From Bacillus safensis FO-36b (lineage in GTDB: Bacteria > Bacillota > Bacilli > Bacillales > Bacillaceae), in contig NZ_ASJD01000001.1 in NCBI RefSeq assembly GCF_000691165.1, forward strand, positions 744,001 to 808,000: DNA of 64,000 bases, read 5' to 3'. Below the pieces are notes generated by a model, which was not told the DNA's origin, did not search any database, and saw only the letters and a list, made by a program, of their open reading frames with translations. Within the stretch, counting starts at the first letter, position 1, and the number at the start of each line of letters is the position of its first letter. The translations under genes were made by a program, and so were the position numbers. Below are positions 32,428 through 40,431 of this stretch, piece after piece.

Positions 32428-33813
32428 TTGAAAAAACAAATGAAGTTCGTGGTAGCCATTCTGGTGACTGCTGCACTGTCCTCAGCGATTACATTTGTGA
32501 TCACAAAACAAGGTGCTGTCAGCGTCTCAGGAGACGAGAAGTTTAGTAAACTCATGGCTGCGTATACGAAGGTAAAGGATGAGTATTACGAAAAAACGGA
32601 TGATCAAAAACTAGTAGATGGTGCGATCCAAGGAATGATTGCATCACTTGATGATCCATACTCTACATATATGGATCAGGAGGAAGCCGAAGGATTTAAC
32701 AATACCATTTCTTCTTCATTTGAAGGAATTGGTGCACAAGTAGAAGAGAAGGATGGACAAATTTTAATTGTCGCACCGATTAAAGGCTCTCCTGCTGAAA
32801 AAGCTGGTTTGAAACCTCATGATCATATTTTAAAAGTGGATGGAAAAAGCACCAAAGGAATGTCGGTCAATAAAGCAGTCTCTCTCATCAGAGGGAAAAA
32901 AGGAACGGATGTTAAGCTGCACCTCAACCGTCAAGGAGTCGGCAATGTAGATGTGACCATCACAAGAGACACGATTCCGCTTGAAACGGTTTATGCAAAA
33001 CTCACAAAAGACAAAATAGGAGAAATCCAAATTACGTCCTTTGCTGAAACCACATCGAAAGAGCTGGATAAAGCAATTGATGACCTCGAGAAAAAAGGGG
33101 CAAAAGGTTTTGTCATTGACCTGAGAGATAATCCAGGCGGCATCATGACAGAAGCCATTGAAATGAGTAATGACTTTATCGATAAAGGGAAAGTCATTAT
33201 GCAGGTTGAAGAAAAAGGGAAGAAACAAGTGTACAAGGCTGAAAAAGAACGCAAAGTCCATCAGCCGGCAGTTGTCCTTGTAAATGGCGGCTCCGCCAGC
33301 GCTGCTGAAATCATGGCGGCGGCTCTGCACCAATCTTCAGGCATTCGAATTGTGGGTGAAAAGACGTTTGGCAAAGGAACTGTTCAAAATGCACAAAATT
33401 ATAATGATGGTTCTAGTGTCAAGTTAACCATTGCAAAATGGCTGACACCAGACGGTTCTTGGATCCACAAAAAAGGTATCGAACCACAGGTCAAAGCAGC
33501 TCTTCCGAGTTATGCAAAGCTGCCTTACTTAAGCCCGAAAAAATCATATGAGCTAAATGACAATGGAGATGAAGTCAAAGCAGCTCAAAAAATGTTCCAA
33601 GCGCTTGGCTACAAAGCAAAAGCAAACGGTGAGTACGATCAAGCATTCCAGTCTATCGTCAAAAGCTTCCAAACAGACAGCGATCTTAAATCAGACGGTA
33701 TTCTGACAGGAGATACAACGAACGTTCTGATGACAAAGATCCAAGATAAGCTAAAGAACAACGATACACAAATGAAAAAAGCCATTGAAGTCTTGAAAAA
33801 AGAAATGAAATAA
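32428..33813 (+). CDS. ctpA: C-terminal processing peptidase CtpA (S41)
   Basis: Membrane-anchored or exported serine protease of the CtpA/Prc S41 family, about 461 residues. In order: an N-terminal signal/anchor (FVVAILVTAALSSAITFVI), a PDZ domain (IKGSPAEKAGLKPHDHILKVDG, about 120-190), the protease core with LRDNPGG, catalytic Ser in GGSASAAEIMAA (about 300) and Lys in EKTFGKGTVQ (about 325), and a C-terminal peptidoglycan-binding repeat (GDEVKAAQKMFQALGYK, about 380-440). I take TTG at 32428 as start, 7 bp after AAAGGTGG; the ATG at 32401 or 32440 are alternatives. Confidence 0.93.
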   Translation: MKKQMKFVVAILVTAALSSAITFVITKQGAVSVSGDEKFSKLMAAYTKVKDEYYEKTDDQKLVDGAIQGMIASLDDPYSTYMDQEEAEGFNNTISSSFEGIGAQVEEKDGQILIVAPIKGSPAEKAGLKPHDHILKVDGKSTKGMSVNKAVSLIRGKKGTDVKLHLNRQGVGNVDVTITRDTIPLETVYAKLTKDKIGEIQITSFAETTSKELDKAIDDLEKKGAKGFVIDLRDNPGGIMTEAIEMSNDFIDKGKVIMQVEEKGKKQVYKAEKERKVHQPAVVLVNGGSASAAEIMAAALHQSSGIRIVGEKTFGKGTVQNAQNYNDGSSVKLTIAKWLTPDGSWIHKKGIEPQVKAALPSYAKLPYLSPKKSYELNDNGDEVKAAQKMFQALGYKAKANGEYDQAFQSIVKSFQTDSDLKSDGILTGDTTNVLMTKIQDKLKNNDTQMKKAIEVLKKEMK

Positions 33814-33845
33814 AAAAAGCAGTCCTCATCAGGGGACTGCTTTTT
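33814..33845. terminator. Bidirectional terminator between ctpA and yodF
   Basis: AAAAAGCAGTCC and GGACTGCTTTTT form a 12-bp perfect stem between convergent genes. Confidence 0.92.
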
Positions 33846-33852
33846 CTTATCC

Positions 33853-35346
33853 TTACACTTCGTTTGTGAGCGCTTCTGTTTTTTCATGATCCTTTTCAAA
33901 TAGATCATTCATGACAGAATTGGATGTGACCTTGTTTTGGAAGAATGGATTCAAAATCAAGATGACGATGACGTTTGCTAGTAAACCAAGAAAACCTTCA
34001 TAAAGGCCGAACGTGACTTGTGAGATATTCGCTGTAAAGGTAACGATGATTCCAATGACTAACCCGGCAATCGTTGCTTCTCTCGATTGTTTTTTCCAGA
34101 ATAAGCTGATGGCAATAGCTGGGAAGATTTGAACCATTCCTGAAACACCAATGAGCTGAAGCGTGACAAGTGCAGTTGGGAACAGCATCCCGAATAAAAG
34201 AGCGAGTCCGATGACGATAAACACCATCGAACGTGTAATGATGGTCAATCTTTTAGGTGACACATTCGGATGAATTAAGTCACGGTATAAATTATTGGCA
34301 AATAAATTCGATGCGCCAATGGCCATGATGGAGCATGGAATGAGGGAAGCCAGTGCAATCGTAGAATAGGCGAGTCCCTGCATCACGCCGCCATATGATG
34401 TTTGAATTAAATGAAGAAGAGCAAATCTTGGATTTGTATCTTCTGGTAAGACTAAAAAAGCAATAAATCCAAGGAAGATGACCAAAATCAATACAATATT
34501 ATAAAGAGGCAAAAACATGCTGTTTTTACGGATGGCATCTGCGCTTTTGGCTGTAAAAACCCCAGTTGCTGCGTGTGCCCACATAAACAAAGCAAGAGCA
34601 GAAACGCCTGAAGCAGTAATAAACCATAAAATGCCTTTAGGACCGCCTTCAGGGATCGTTAGAAGCTGAGGTGCTTCTTTGGCTAACGTATTCATCATCG
34701 GTGTCCAGCCGTTAAAATGAATGATCGGCAGTGAAACGACCATAAACAGCATGATCACCCAAACGAGAATATCTTTAATAATGGCTGTATATGTAGGACC
34801 TTTAATACCACTGAAAAATGTATAAAGTGCGACTAAAATAAATGAAATAATAACAACTGCATTCACATTAATATAATTAGTTCCAGCGACAGTTAACGTA
34901 TCTTGAATCCCGCTCAGCTGAAGACAAATATAAGGAATCAGCATAAGTACTCCAACAATCGCAATCAAACTGGATAACAGCTTGCTGTCAAACCGCTCAC
35001 GTGCATAATCGGCAAGTGTTGTAAGGTTGTGATTTTTCGCAACAGTCCATAGTTTCGGTAAAAAGAAATAAGCAATAAAATAAGCTAGGACGGAATAAGG
35101 AATAGCGAAAAAAGCGACGCTTCCAGCTGTATAAGCTGTACTTGTAAGCCCTAAAAAGGTATAAGCTGTATATAAGTCTGCGCCAACGAGGAACCAGACG
35201 AGCAGTCCGCCAAATTTTCTTCCGCCGACAGACCATTCTTCTACTGACTGTCTTGATGATTTGTCACGACCAGCGGCAAATCCGATGACCACGACGATGA
35301 AAATAATACTTGCAGTAATCAATAAAGCTGTTAAATTTCCTTGCAT
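33853..35346 (-). CDS. yodF: Sodium:solute symporter YodF (SSS family)
   Basis: 497-residue membrane transporter with about 13 hydrophobic helices, of the sodium/solute symporter family (proline/pantothenate type). Signature pieces are WSVGGRKFGGLLVWFLVGADLYTAYTFLGL near the N-terminus, LADYARERF, GIKGPTYTAIIKDILVWVIM and SLIPCSIMAIGASNLFANNLYRDLI, the last resembling the Na-binding helix 8 region. The substrate is unknown. The start overlaps the stop of a DUF3311 gene (TAATG), which is the usual small partner of such symporters. Confidence 0.9.
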   Translation of the reverse strand: MQGNLTALLITASIIFIVVVIGFAAGRDKSSRQSVEEWSVGGRKFGGLLVWFLVGADLYTAYTFLGLTSTAYTAGSVAFFAIPYSVLAYFIAYFFLPKLWTVAKNHNLTTLADYARERFDSKLLSSLIAIVGVLMLIPYICLQLSGIQDTLTVAGTNYINVNAVVIISFILVALYTFFSGIKGPTYTAIIKDILVWVIMLFMVVSLPIIHFNGWTPMMNTLAKEAPQLLTIPEGGPKGILWFITASGVSALALFMWAHAATGVFTAKSADAIRKNSMFLPLYNIVLILVIFLGFIAFLVLPEDTNPRFALLHLIQTSYGGVMQGLAYSTIALASLIPCSIMAIGASNLFANNLYRDLIHPNVSPKRLTIITRSMVFIVIGLALLFGMLFPTALVTLQLIGVSGMVQIFPAIAISLFWKKQSREATIAGLVIGIIVTFTANISQVTFGLYEGFLGLLANVIVILILNPFFQNKVTSNSVMNDLFEKDHEKTEALTNEV

Positions 35347-35549
35347 TAGTCAGTTCCTCCATTTGAATGTTGCATCTTATAAATGATAAATGTGCAAATT
35401 GGTGTGAGTACAATCCATAGCAAGAGCCAGAAGTGGAAAAAGGGCAGGCCGATGACAAATGGATGAATGCGATTTGCAAAAGGCAGCAATGCGAGCTGTC
35501 CGATGAATGGAATCGCGATAAGTAGTGCCAGCATCAATTTTTTGTTCAT
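35346..35549 (-). CDS. DUF3311 small membrane subunit of the YodF symporter
   Basis: 67-residue protein with two membrane helices (LMLALLIAIPFIGQLALLPFA and FFHFWLLLWIVLTPICTFIIY), matching the DUF3311 family that pairs with SSS symporters and is thought to assist transport, as YhdT does for PanF. The ATG at 35549 has AGGAGG directly upstream; ten codons of open frame before it lack a site. Its stop overlaps the yodF start (TAATG), a strong sign of coupled translation and a joint function. Confidence 0.8.
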   Translation of the reverse strand: MNKKLMLALLIAIPFIGQLALLPFANRIHPFVIGLPFFHFWLLLWIVLTPICTFIIYKMQHSNGGTD

Positions 35550-35748
35550 GATTTCCTCCTGAATATTTTGTAATTTCATAATAATAGCAGTTGTCAGATT
35601 AGATCACAAGACCATTTTCAGAAAAAACAATCATTTTGGTGAATATCATACTAATATAACGCTTTCATTCTTCAAAAAGGAGAAAGAGTGAAGATGTAAA
35701 GAGGGGGAAGGTGAAAGAAAGTATGTAGAAATAATATTTAAAGCAAAT

Positions 35749-35780
35749 AAAAAAGCCCCAGCATAAAGGCTGAGGCTTTT
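35749..35780 (-). terminator. Minus-strand terminator after yodC
   Basis: On the minus strand AAAAGCCTCAGC and GCTGGGGCTTTT form a 12-bp stem with one G-U pair and a 6-nt loop, followed by T residues. Confidence 0.85.
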
Positions 35781-35787
35781 CCAATTT

Positions 35788-36405
35788 TTAAAGGAAATCA
35801 GATACTTCTTCGATGTCGAAACGATTGCTTTTATGAGCTTCTTTCGCTGCTTTACCAACTGAAATCAGCATAACCGGCTCGTAGCGGCCGCTTACATTGA
35901 ATTCTTTGATGTACGCGTCTTTACTGAAACCACCCATTGCACATGTATCATAGCCCATTGCTTTTGCCGCAATCATTAATTGCATAGCAGCTAATGAAGC
36001 ATTTGAATACGCTGCTTCGCGTGCATATTGCTCGCTTTGGTATGCGCCATTGATTTGAGTCATCAATGTTTCTTTAATGTCTTCAGTAATAAAGCCTTGT
36101 TCTGCCAGCTCACTGTAGATTTTTTCGCCATTTTGGTTAGCTTCAAGGTCACCTAGAACTGCAATAACAGCTGATGCCTGTGATACTTGCTTTTGGTTGT
36201 AAGCGATTGGAAGTAATTTTGCTTTTGCTTCAGCACTATGGAAAACAGTGAAATGCCAATGCTGAAGGTTCCAAGCAGATGGTGCTTTTGTTGTGATTTC
36301 AAGAAGCTCTGTTAACTCTTCTTTTGTCATTTCATGAGAAGTATCATACTCTTTTACTGAAGCTCTTTGTTTTAAGATATCAATCGTTTTTTGATCGGTC
36401 GCCAT
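35788..36405 (-). CDS. yodC: FMN-dependent nitroreductase YodC
   Basis: 205-residue flavin nitroreductase-family oxidoreductase using NAD(P)H, expected to detoxify quinones and nitro compounds. FMN contacts are visible as RASVKEYD at the N-terminus (Arg for the FMN phosphate), TKAPSAWNLQHW (about 37-48), and AKAMGYDTCAMGGF (about 150-163). It is divergent from yodB, which encodes its known repressor in B. subtilis, with a strong dyad in between. The gene ends in its own terminator. Confidence 0.93.
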   Translation of the reverse strand: MATDQKTIDILKQRASVKEYDTSHEMTKEELTELLEITTKAPSAWNLQHWHFTVFHSAEAKAKLLPIAYNQKQVSQASAVIAVLGDLEANQNGEKIYSELAEQGFITEDIKETLMTQINGAYQSEQYAREAAYSNASLAAMQLMIAAKAMGYDTCAMGGFSKDAYIKEFNVSGRYEPVMLISVGKAAKEAHKSNRFDIEEVSDFL

Positions 36406-36441
36406 ATGGATATTTCCTCCCGTTTTTGCAAATAATATGAT

Positions 36442-36475
36442 ACAATAACTAAAAAGTGAGAAACTTACTTATTGT
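36442..36475. promoter_or_regulatory. Candidate YodB operator between yodC and yodB
   Basis: An interrupted dyad: ACAATAA at 36442-36448 is an exact inverted match to TTATTGT at 36469-36475, and an inner AAGT-GAGAA-ACTT dyad is nested inside. It lies in the 138-bp divergent region and includes the -10-like elements, as expected for autorepression by the dimeric YodB. Confidence 0.6.
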
Positions 36476-36543
36476 AACTAGAGATATTTTAAATTGTACA
36501 CCGTTAGTTTGTCAAACAATCATGAAAAGAAAGGCTGAAATTT

Positions 36544-36876
36544 ATGGAATTTCAATTATGTCCACACATTCAGCAAGCTTTTTTACTCCTAGGCAAAAGG
36601 TGGAACGGTCTCATTATACATGTATTGCTTGATGGACCAAAGCGTTTTAAAGACCTCACAGACACGATCCCGTCGATCAGTCAAAAAATGCTCGCAGAGC
36701 GTTTAAAAGAGCTCGAGCAAGAAGGGATTATAGAGCGGACCGTCCTGCCTGAGACGCCTGTCAAAGTCATTTACAGTTTAACTGAAAAAGGGAATGCGTT
36801 GCATGATGTGTTTCATGAGGTATCTCGGTGGGCAGGGGAGTATACAGACTCTCACGGGAAAAAGGAGCAAGCCTAG
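36544..36876 (+). CDS. yodB: HxlR-family redox repressor YodB
   Basis: 110-residue MarR/HxlR-type winged-helix repressor that in B. subtilis senses quinones, diamide and hypochlorite through cysteines and represses yodC, azoR1 and spx. The sensing Cys6 is present (MEFQLCPHIQQAF). The DNA-binding part is RFKDLTDTIPSISQKMLAERLKELEQEGIIERTV. The C-terminus ends AGEYTDSHGKKEQA, without any cysteine, whereas B. subtilis YodB has two near its C-terminus (Cys101 and Cys108). Thus only thiol modification of Cys6, not an intersubunit disulfide, seems possible. GAAAGG-like site precedes the ATG. Confidence 0.9.
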   Translation: MEFQLCPHIQQAFLLLGKRWNGLIIHVLLDGPKRFKDLTDTIPSISQKMLAERLKELEQEGIIERTVLPETPVKVIYSLTEKGNALHDVFHEVSRWAGEYTDSHGKKEQA

Positions 36877-36951
36877 TTTTAGGTTTGCCCAAACATTTTG
36901 ACTCCTGATGAATATGCTGATGTTAGGCACATGACAAAGGAGGAGAAATGC

Positions 36952-37170
36952 ATGTACCCTCATACTCCGTATTTTCGAGGCGGCGCCCCTGGCATTCCGC
37001 CATATGAATCCAGAGTCCCTTTGTTTTTTGGTTTTGGCGCTCCTTTAGTCGGCGGACTGCTTGGCGGATTTCTAGGAAGTGCGATTTTTAATTATCCCCG
37101 TCCATATTACCCGCCGCCACCACCGCCTGCTCCACCACCTTATGGCGGCGGATATCCACCATATTATTAA
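36952..37170 (+). CDS. Proline/glycine-rich small protein
   Basis: 72-residue protein with a hydrophobic Gly-rich centre (FFGFGAPLVGGLLGGFLGSA) and a Pro/Tyr/Gly-rich tail (YYPPPPPPAPPPYGGGYPPYY begins after NYPRP). The ATG at 36952 lies 8 bp after AAGGAGG. Proteins of this composition are common in Bacillus spore coats and surface layers, and its neighbour is a GerT-like gene; its position may correspond to yojB of B. subtilis, but I am not certain. It ends before a bidirectional terminator. Confidence 0.6.
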   Translation: MYPHTPYFRGGAPGIPPYESRVPLFFGFGAPLVGGLLGGFLGSAIFNYPRPYYPPPPPPAPPPYGGGYPPYY

Positions 37171-37181
37171 GAAAAAAGAGT

Positions 37182-37214
37182 AAGCCTGCTTCCGTTCTTA
37201 AAGCAGGCTTTTTA
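37182..37214. terminator. Bidirectional terminator between the proline-rich gene and the gerT-like gene
   Basis: AAGCCTGCTT and AAGCAGGCTT form a perfect 10-bp stem with a 9-nt loop and T-rich 3' flank. Confidence 0.9.
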
Positions 37215-37685
37215 TAATGGAATATCAATTTCAGAAATTCCTGGATCATCATGCTTTAAAAACATAATTTCCAATATACCATCTTGATACGACGCCTTCG
37301 TTCCTTTTCGTTTCACAGCAGCAGGGAGGACGACTTTCTTCTGCGTCCCTTCTTCAGGAAAATGATCAATAAACAGCAGATTGGCTGTATGTTTGATTTT
37401 GACTTTTTCTGTGTTCGGACGAGCAATTTCAATTTTGACAAACACATGATCAGTCGTCTCGAACACTTCGACTTCTGGCTCTTTTTCTTTTTCGACATCA
37501 GTTTCTCTCGTTTTTTGATTTTGAGAAAGGGGGTCCTGAAATGGGAACTGAGCAGGATAATTGGAGCCGAATACACTTTCCATGACTTGATTGACATACT
37601 GCTCAACGTCTTTAGGATCTGAATTCTTTAAGGCTTCTTTTGAGAACTGCTTTTGAAAAGGGAATAATCGGTTCCAGTCGAACAT
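37212..37685 (-). CDS. Small heat-shock protein-like spore protein (GerT/CotP type)
   Basis: 157-residue protein with a degenerate alpha-crystallin (Hsp20) domain at about 70-157: VEVFETTDHVFVKIEIARPNTEKVKIKHTANLLFIDHFP, then KKVVLPAAVKRKGTKASYQDGILEIMFLK, which matches the A-x-x-x-DGxLxI/V pattern ending the domain. The N-terminal 65 residues are helical and aromatic. B. subtilis has such proteins in the spore coat (CotP, GerT) and as salt-stress YocM; position next to yojE suggests GerT. The ATG at 37685 is 9 bp after AAAGG; the ATG three codons upstream abuts that site. Confidence 0.65.
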   Translation of the reverse strand: MFDWNRLFPFQKQFSKEALKNSDPKDVEQYVNQVMESVFGSNYPAQFPFQDPLSQNQKTRETDVEKEKEPEVEVFETTDHVFVKIEIARPNTEKVKIKHTANLLFIDHFPEEGTQKKVVLPAAVKRKGTKASYQDGILEIMFLKHDDPGISEIDIPL

Positions 37686-37780
37686 GCGAATCATCCTTTC
37701 TAAATGCCCTGAATTAGTATATGCCCATTCGCCTGCGTGCGTGCTATAATATACGTTAGATTTAGAAAGGGATGGTTACA

Positions 37781-38683
37781 TTGAACGAACAGCAATCAAA
37801 AGGTGTTCTCTACACGGCAGCATCTTTTACACTCTGGGGTTTATTCCCGTTATATTGGAAGCTGATGGAACATATTTCGTCAGGCGAAATTTTAGCACAC
37901 AGAATTTTATGGTCATTTGTGTTTATGTGCGGTATTCTTTTGTATTTAAAACAAGTCCGCCCAGCGATGCAGACAGTAAAGGGTCTCATACTGGATGGTA
38001 AAGCATTTTTTTCATTACTTTTATCTGCTATTTTAATTTCAGTCAACTGGTATGTCTACATTTGGGCAGTCAATCATGGTCTTATGCTAGAAGCAAGTTT
38101 AGGGTATTATATTAATCCGCTTGTATCCGTTCTATTAGGGATTATTTTCTTAAAAGAACGACTAAATAAATGGCAAACCATTGCCATTCTTATTGCCGCA
38201 TTTGGGGTGATCCTTTCAACAGTTCAATACGGGTCATTTCCTGTCGTTGCTTTCTTATTAGCCCTTAGCTTCGGCTTTTATGGTTTGATCAAAAAAAGGA
38301 TGAGCTTCACGAGCGCGATTGGTTTGACGATTGAAACGCTGCTTCTCGCACCGGCAGCACTTGTGTACTTATTATTTTTCTTAAAAGAACCTGTGGTGAC
38401 TATGAATCCTAACAGCTTCGGGTCGCTCGGTCTCTTATTTTTTGCAGGCGTTTTTACAGCCGTACCGCTTCTTTTATTCTCAGAAGGCGCAAAAAGAATT
38501 CCACTTTATCAAGTGGGCATTTTGCAATACATTGCACCGACAATTACGCTGTTTTTAGGGCTGTTTGTCTATCACGAACACTTATCCGCAGCTAAAATTG
38601 TGACGTTCCTTTGTATTTGGGTGGCGATTTTACTGTTTACCACCTCTCAATTACGCATGAAAAAAACAGCGAATTCTCATTAA
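37781..38683 (+). CDS. yojE: RarD/EamA family transporter YojE
   Basis: About 300 residues and ten hydrophobic segments, a drug/metabolite transporter of the RarD type (two EamA halves). Diagnostic stretches are TLWGLFPLYWKLMEHISSGEILAHRILWSFVF, YINPLVSVLLGIIFLKERL and QYIAPTITLFLGLFVYHEHLSA. Chloramphenicol resistance by RarD proteins is only a database label; the substrate is unknown. An ATG at 37772 touches AGAAAGG, so the TTG at 37781 (10-bp spacing) is the better start. It precedes the yojF-bshB2 operon. Confidence 0.87.
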   Translation: MNEQQSKGVLYTAASFTLWGLFPLYWKLMEHISSGEILAHRILWSFVFMCGILLYLKQVRPAMQTVKGLILDGKAFFSLLLSAILISVNWYVYIWAVNHGLMLEASLGYYINPLVSVLLGIIFLKERLNKWQTIAILIAAFGVILSTVQYGSFPVVAFLLALSFGFYGLIKKRMSFTSAIGLTIETLLLAPAALVYLLFFLKEPVVTMNPNSFGSLGLLFFAGVFTAVPLLLFSEGAKRIPLYQVGILQYIAPTITLFLGLFVYHEHLSAAKIVTFLCIWVAILLFTTSQLRMKKTANSH

Positions 38684-38761
38684 GCCAAACGAGCAGTTTG
38701 CTTTTTTTTGCAGGCGGATCATGTCATAATAAGTTGTTAACAAAACTGTAGAGGTGATCAT

Positions 38762-39043
38762 ATGTCGTCAGCTCAGGAGCTTGCAGCCGCCTATCAATCT
38801 TTATGGAAAAATCGTCAGCTTGATGTTGATGATATGTCTTCTTTACACGAGGCCATATGTGATGATTTACTTGATGCACGAACACATCCGCGGGCGAGGA
38901 AATCCTTACACCAAAAGTATGTGCTTGCTGTGGAGAGAATTTTAGAAAGTGAGCTTAAGCATGATCATCAGCTGCAGCTGATCAGCTTACATACGAAAAA
39001 GCTGCGAGAATTAATTCAAAATGAAGGAAGGAACCACTCATGA
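38762..39043 (+). CDS. Conserved small protein upstream of yojF (possibly YozR)
   Basis: 93-residue, mostly helical, charged protein (SSAQELAAAYQSLWKNRQLDVDD at the start, LISLHTKKLRELIQNEG at the end). AGAGGTGATC lies directly before the ATG. Its stop overlaps the yojF start by 4 bp (ATGA), which ties it to the bacillithiol deacetylase operon. B. subtilis has a small gene yozR in this neighbourhood; I believe this is it but cannot confirm the identity. No domain is recognised. Confidence 0.6.
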   Translation: MSSAQELAAAYQSLWKNRQLDVDDMSSLHEAICDDLLDARTHPRARKSLHQKYVLAVERILESELKHDHQLQLISLHTKKLRELIQNEGRNHS

Positions 39044-39390
39044 AACCAATTCAAACGGAAGATGTCACAACACATCTTGAATCGTTTTTAAATCGTCCAG
39101 TCTTCGTTCATCTTGAAACGACAACTGGTTCTTATTCAGCTCATGTAAATGAACAAAATATGACGGTTGTGGCGTATATCCGCAACGCGAAAGTCGTCTA
39201 TTCACAGGCGAAAATAAAAGGACAAGGTCCATACCGTGTTGGAATGAAAACAGAAGATGGCTGGATTTACGCAGAAGGATTAACCGATTATGTGTTTGAT
39301 GACCAAGGCCGCCTGCTATTAGCTGGACACTTGCCAGACGGCAAACTAGCGATCTCATTACAAATTAGTGAAACACCATTTCAGGTGTAG
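39040..39390 (+). CDS. yojF: YojF family protein
   Basis: 116-residue protein of the YojF (DUF1806) family, a small beta-barrel type fold: FLNRPVFVHLETTTGSYSAH, VAYIRNAKVVYSQAKIKGQGPYRVGMKTEDGWIYAEGLTDY. It always neighbours bshB2 in Bacillus and may assist or modify bacillithiol metabolism, but no activity is known. Coupled to the upstream small gene by a 4-bp overlap and followed by bshB2 after 18 bp. Confidence 0.85.
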   Translation: MKPIQTEDVTTHLESFLNRPVFVHLETTTGSYSAHVNEQNMTVVAYIRNAKVVYSQAKIKGQGPYRVGMKTEDGWIYAEGLTDYVFDDQGRLLLAGHLPDGKLAISLQISETPFQV

Positions 39391-39408
39391 AAGAAAGGGT
39401 GACAAGTC

Positions 39409-40074
39409 ATGAACGAACATGTACTAGTGATGCTGCCTCACCCCGATGATGAATCCTTTGGGGTTGCTGGTCTCATTGCACAAAGCAGAAAACGCGGAAT
39501 TCCCGTCACATATGCATGCGGGACACTTGGGGAAATGGGCAGAAATATGGGAAGCCCAACATATGCTAACCGTGAAACACTTCCTGAATTAAGAAAACAG
39601 GAATTAATCAATGCCTGCAAAGAAATGGATATCACTGACTTACGTATGCTTGGACTGCGTGATAAAACATTGGAATTTGAAGACGACGAGTATTTGGCAG
39701 ATGTGATGGAAACCATCATTGATGAAGTCAAACCGACACTCATTGTGACGTTTTATCCAGGACACGGTGTACACCCTGATCATGATGCGACAGGTGAAGC
39801 TGTGATTCGTGCTCTATACCGCAAGAAAAAAGAAGACCGTCCTGTCACATACTGCATGGCCATTACGAAAAATAGAGAAGAAGTGCTTGGACATGCGGAT
39901 ATTGTGATTGATATTACAGATGTGGCAGATATCAAATTAAATGCACTGAGAGCGCATAGAACGCAAACAGAGGGCATGCTGAGAGAGCTTGAACAAAAGC
40001 TGAAAAACAAAGAACCAGTCGTCCAAAAATGGTTTGATGAAGAAATTTTCTGGACGTACCAATGGAATGATTAA
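39409..40074 (+). CDS. bshB2: Bacillithiol biosynthesis deacetylase BshB2
   Basis: 221-residue zinc deacetylase of the LmbE/PIG-L family. It removes the acetyl group from GlcNAc-malate to give GlcN-malate, second step of bacillithiol synthesis, or cleaves bacillithiol conjugates. The zinc/catalytic motif PHPDDESFG lies at residues 11-19 (His12, Asp14-15) and the third ligand in HPDHDATGEAV (about 123-133). AAAGGGTGA precedes the ATG. B. subtilis has two paralogues (BshB1 and BshB2/YojG); this is the yojG position. BrxA at 4.2 kb uses the product. Confidence 0.93.
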   Translation: MNEHVLVMLPHPDDESFGVAGLIAQSRKRGIPVTYACGTLGEMGRNMGSPTYANRETLPELRKQELINACKEMDITDLRMLGLRDKTLEFEDDEYLADVMETIIDEVKPTLIVTFYPGHGVHPDHDATGEAVIRALYRKKKEDRPVTYCMAITKNREEVLGHADIVIDITDVADIKLNALRAHRTQTEGMLRELEQKLKNKEPVVQKWFDEEIFWTYQWND

Positions 40075-40163
40075 ACAAAAAAGCAGCTGACATACATTTA
40101 ATTTAAAGATAAAAAAAGTGAAATTTCAGGCTTAAATTAACAATGATGCCATGTATAGAAAAT

Positions 40164-40192
40164 AAAAGGAGTGGGTTACTCACTCTTTTTAT
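40164..40192 (+). terminator. Intrinsic terminator after the bshB2 operon
   Basis: AAAAGGAGTGGG pairs with CTCACTCTTTTT (with G-U pairs) around a TTA loop and runs into T residues. It lies 90 bp after the bshB2 stop, at the edge of the AT-rich island. A 9-bp inverted repeat (TTAATTTAA at 40098, TTAAATTAA at 40132) precedes it. Confidence 0.7.
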
Positions 40193-40266
40193 TATGCTCT
40201 TTTTTCTATTAACGACAATATACATAAATAAATTTGATCTATATTTAGGAGATTTTAGAGTTTGAA

Positions 40267-40289
40267 TGTAAAATGTATTTAATTTTACA
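40267..40289. promoter_or_regulatory. Perfect palindrome in the leader of the island gene
   Basis: TGTAAAAT-GTATTTA-ATTTTACA: 8-bp perfect arms with a 7-nt spacer, 143 bp upstream of the 531-residue ORF. The form is that of an operator for a dimeric regulator; it lacks the GC content and T run of a terminator. No cognate regulator is encoded nearby. Confidence 0.35.
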
Positions 40290-40431
40290 GAATAATATTT
40301 GTGTTTTTTGAAATAATAAATTTTGCGATATTTATTTTGTATTCAATTTTTTTCTCAATCATTTCAACACCTTAATAATTTAAACACTAGTCTTACATTA
40401 AGCGGAAACCTAATATAGAAAGGAAATAGGC

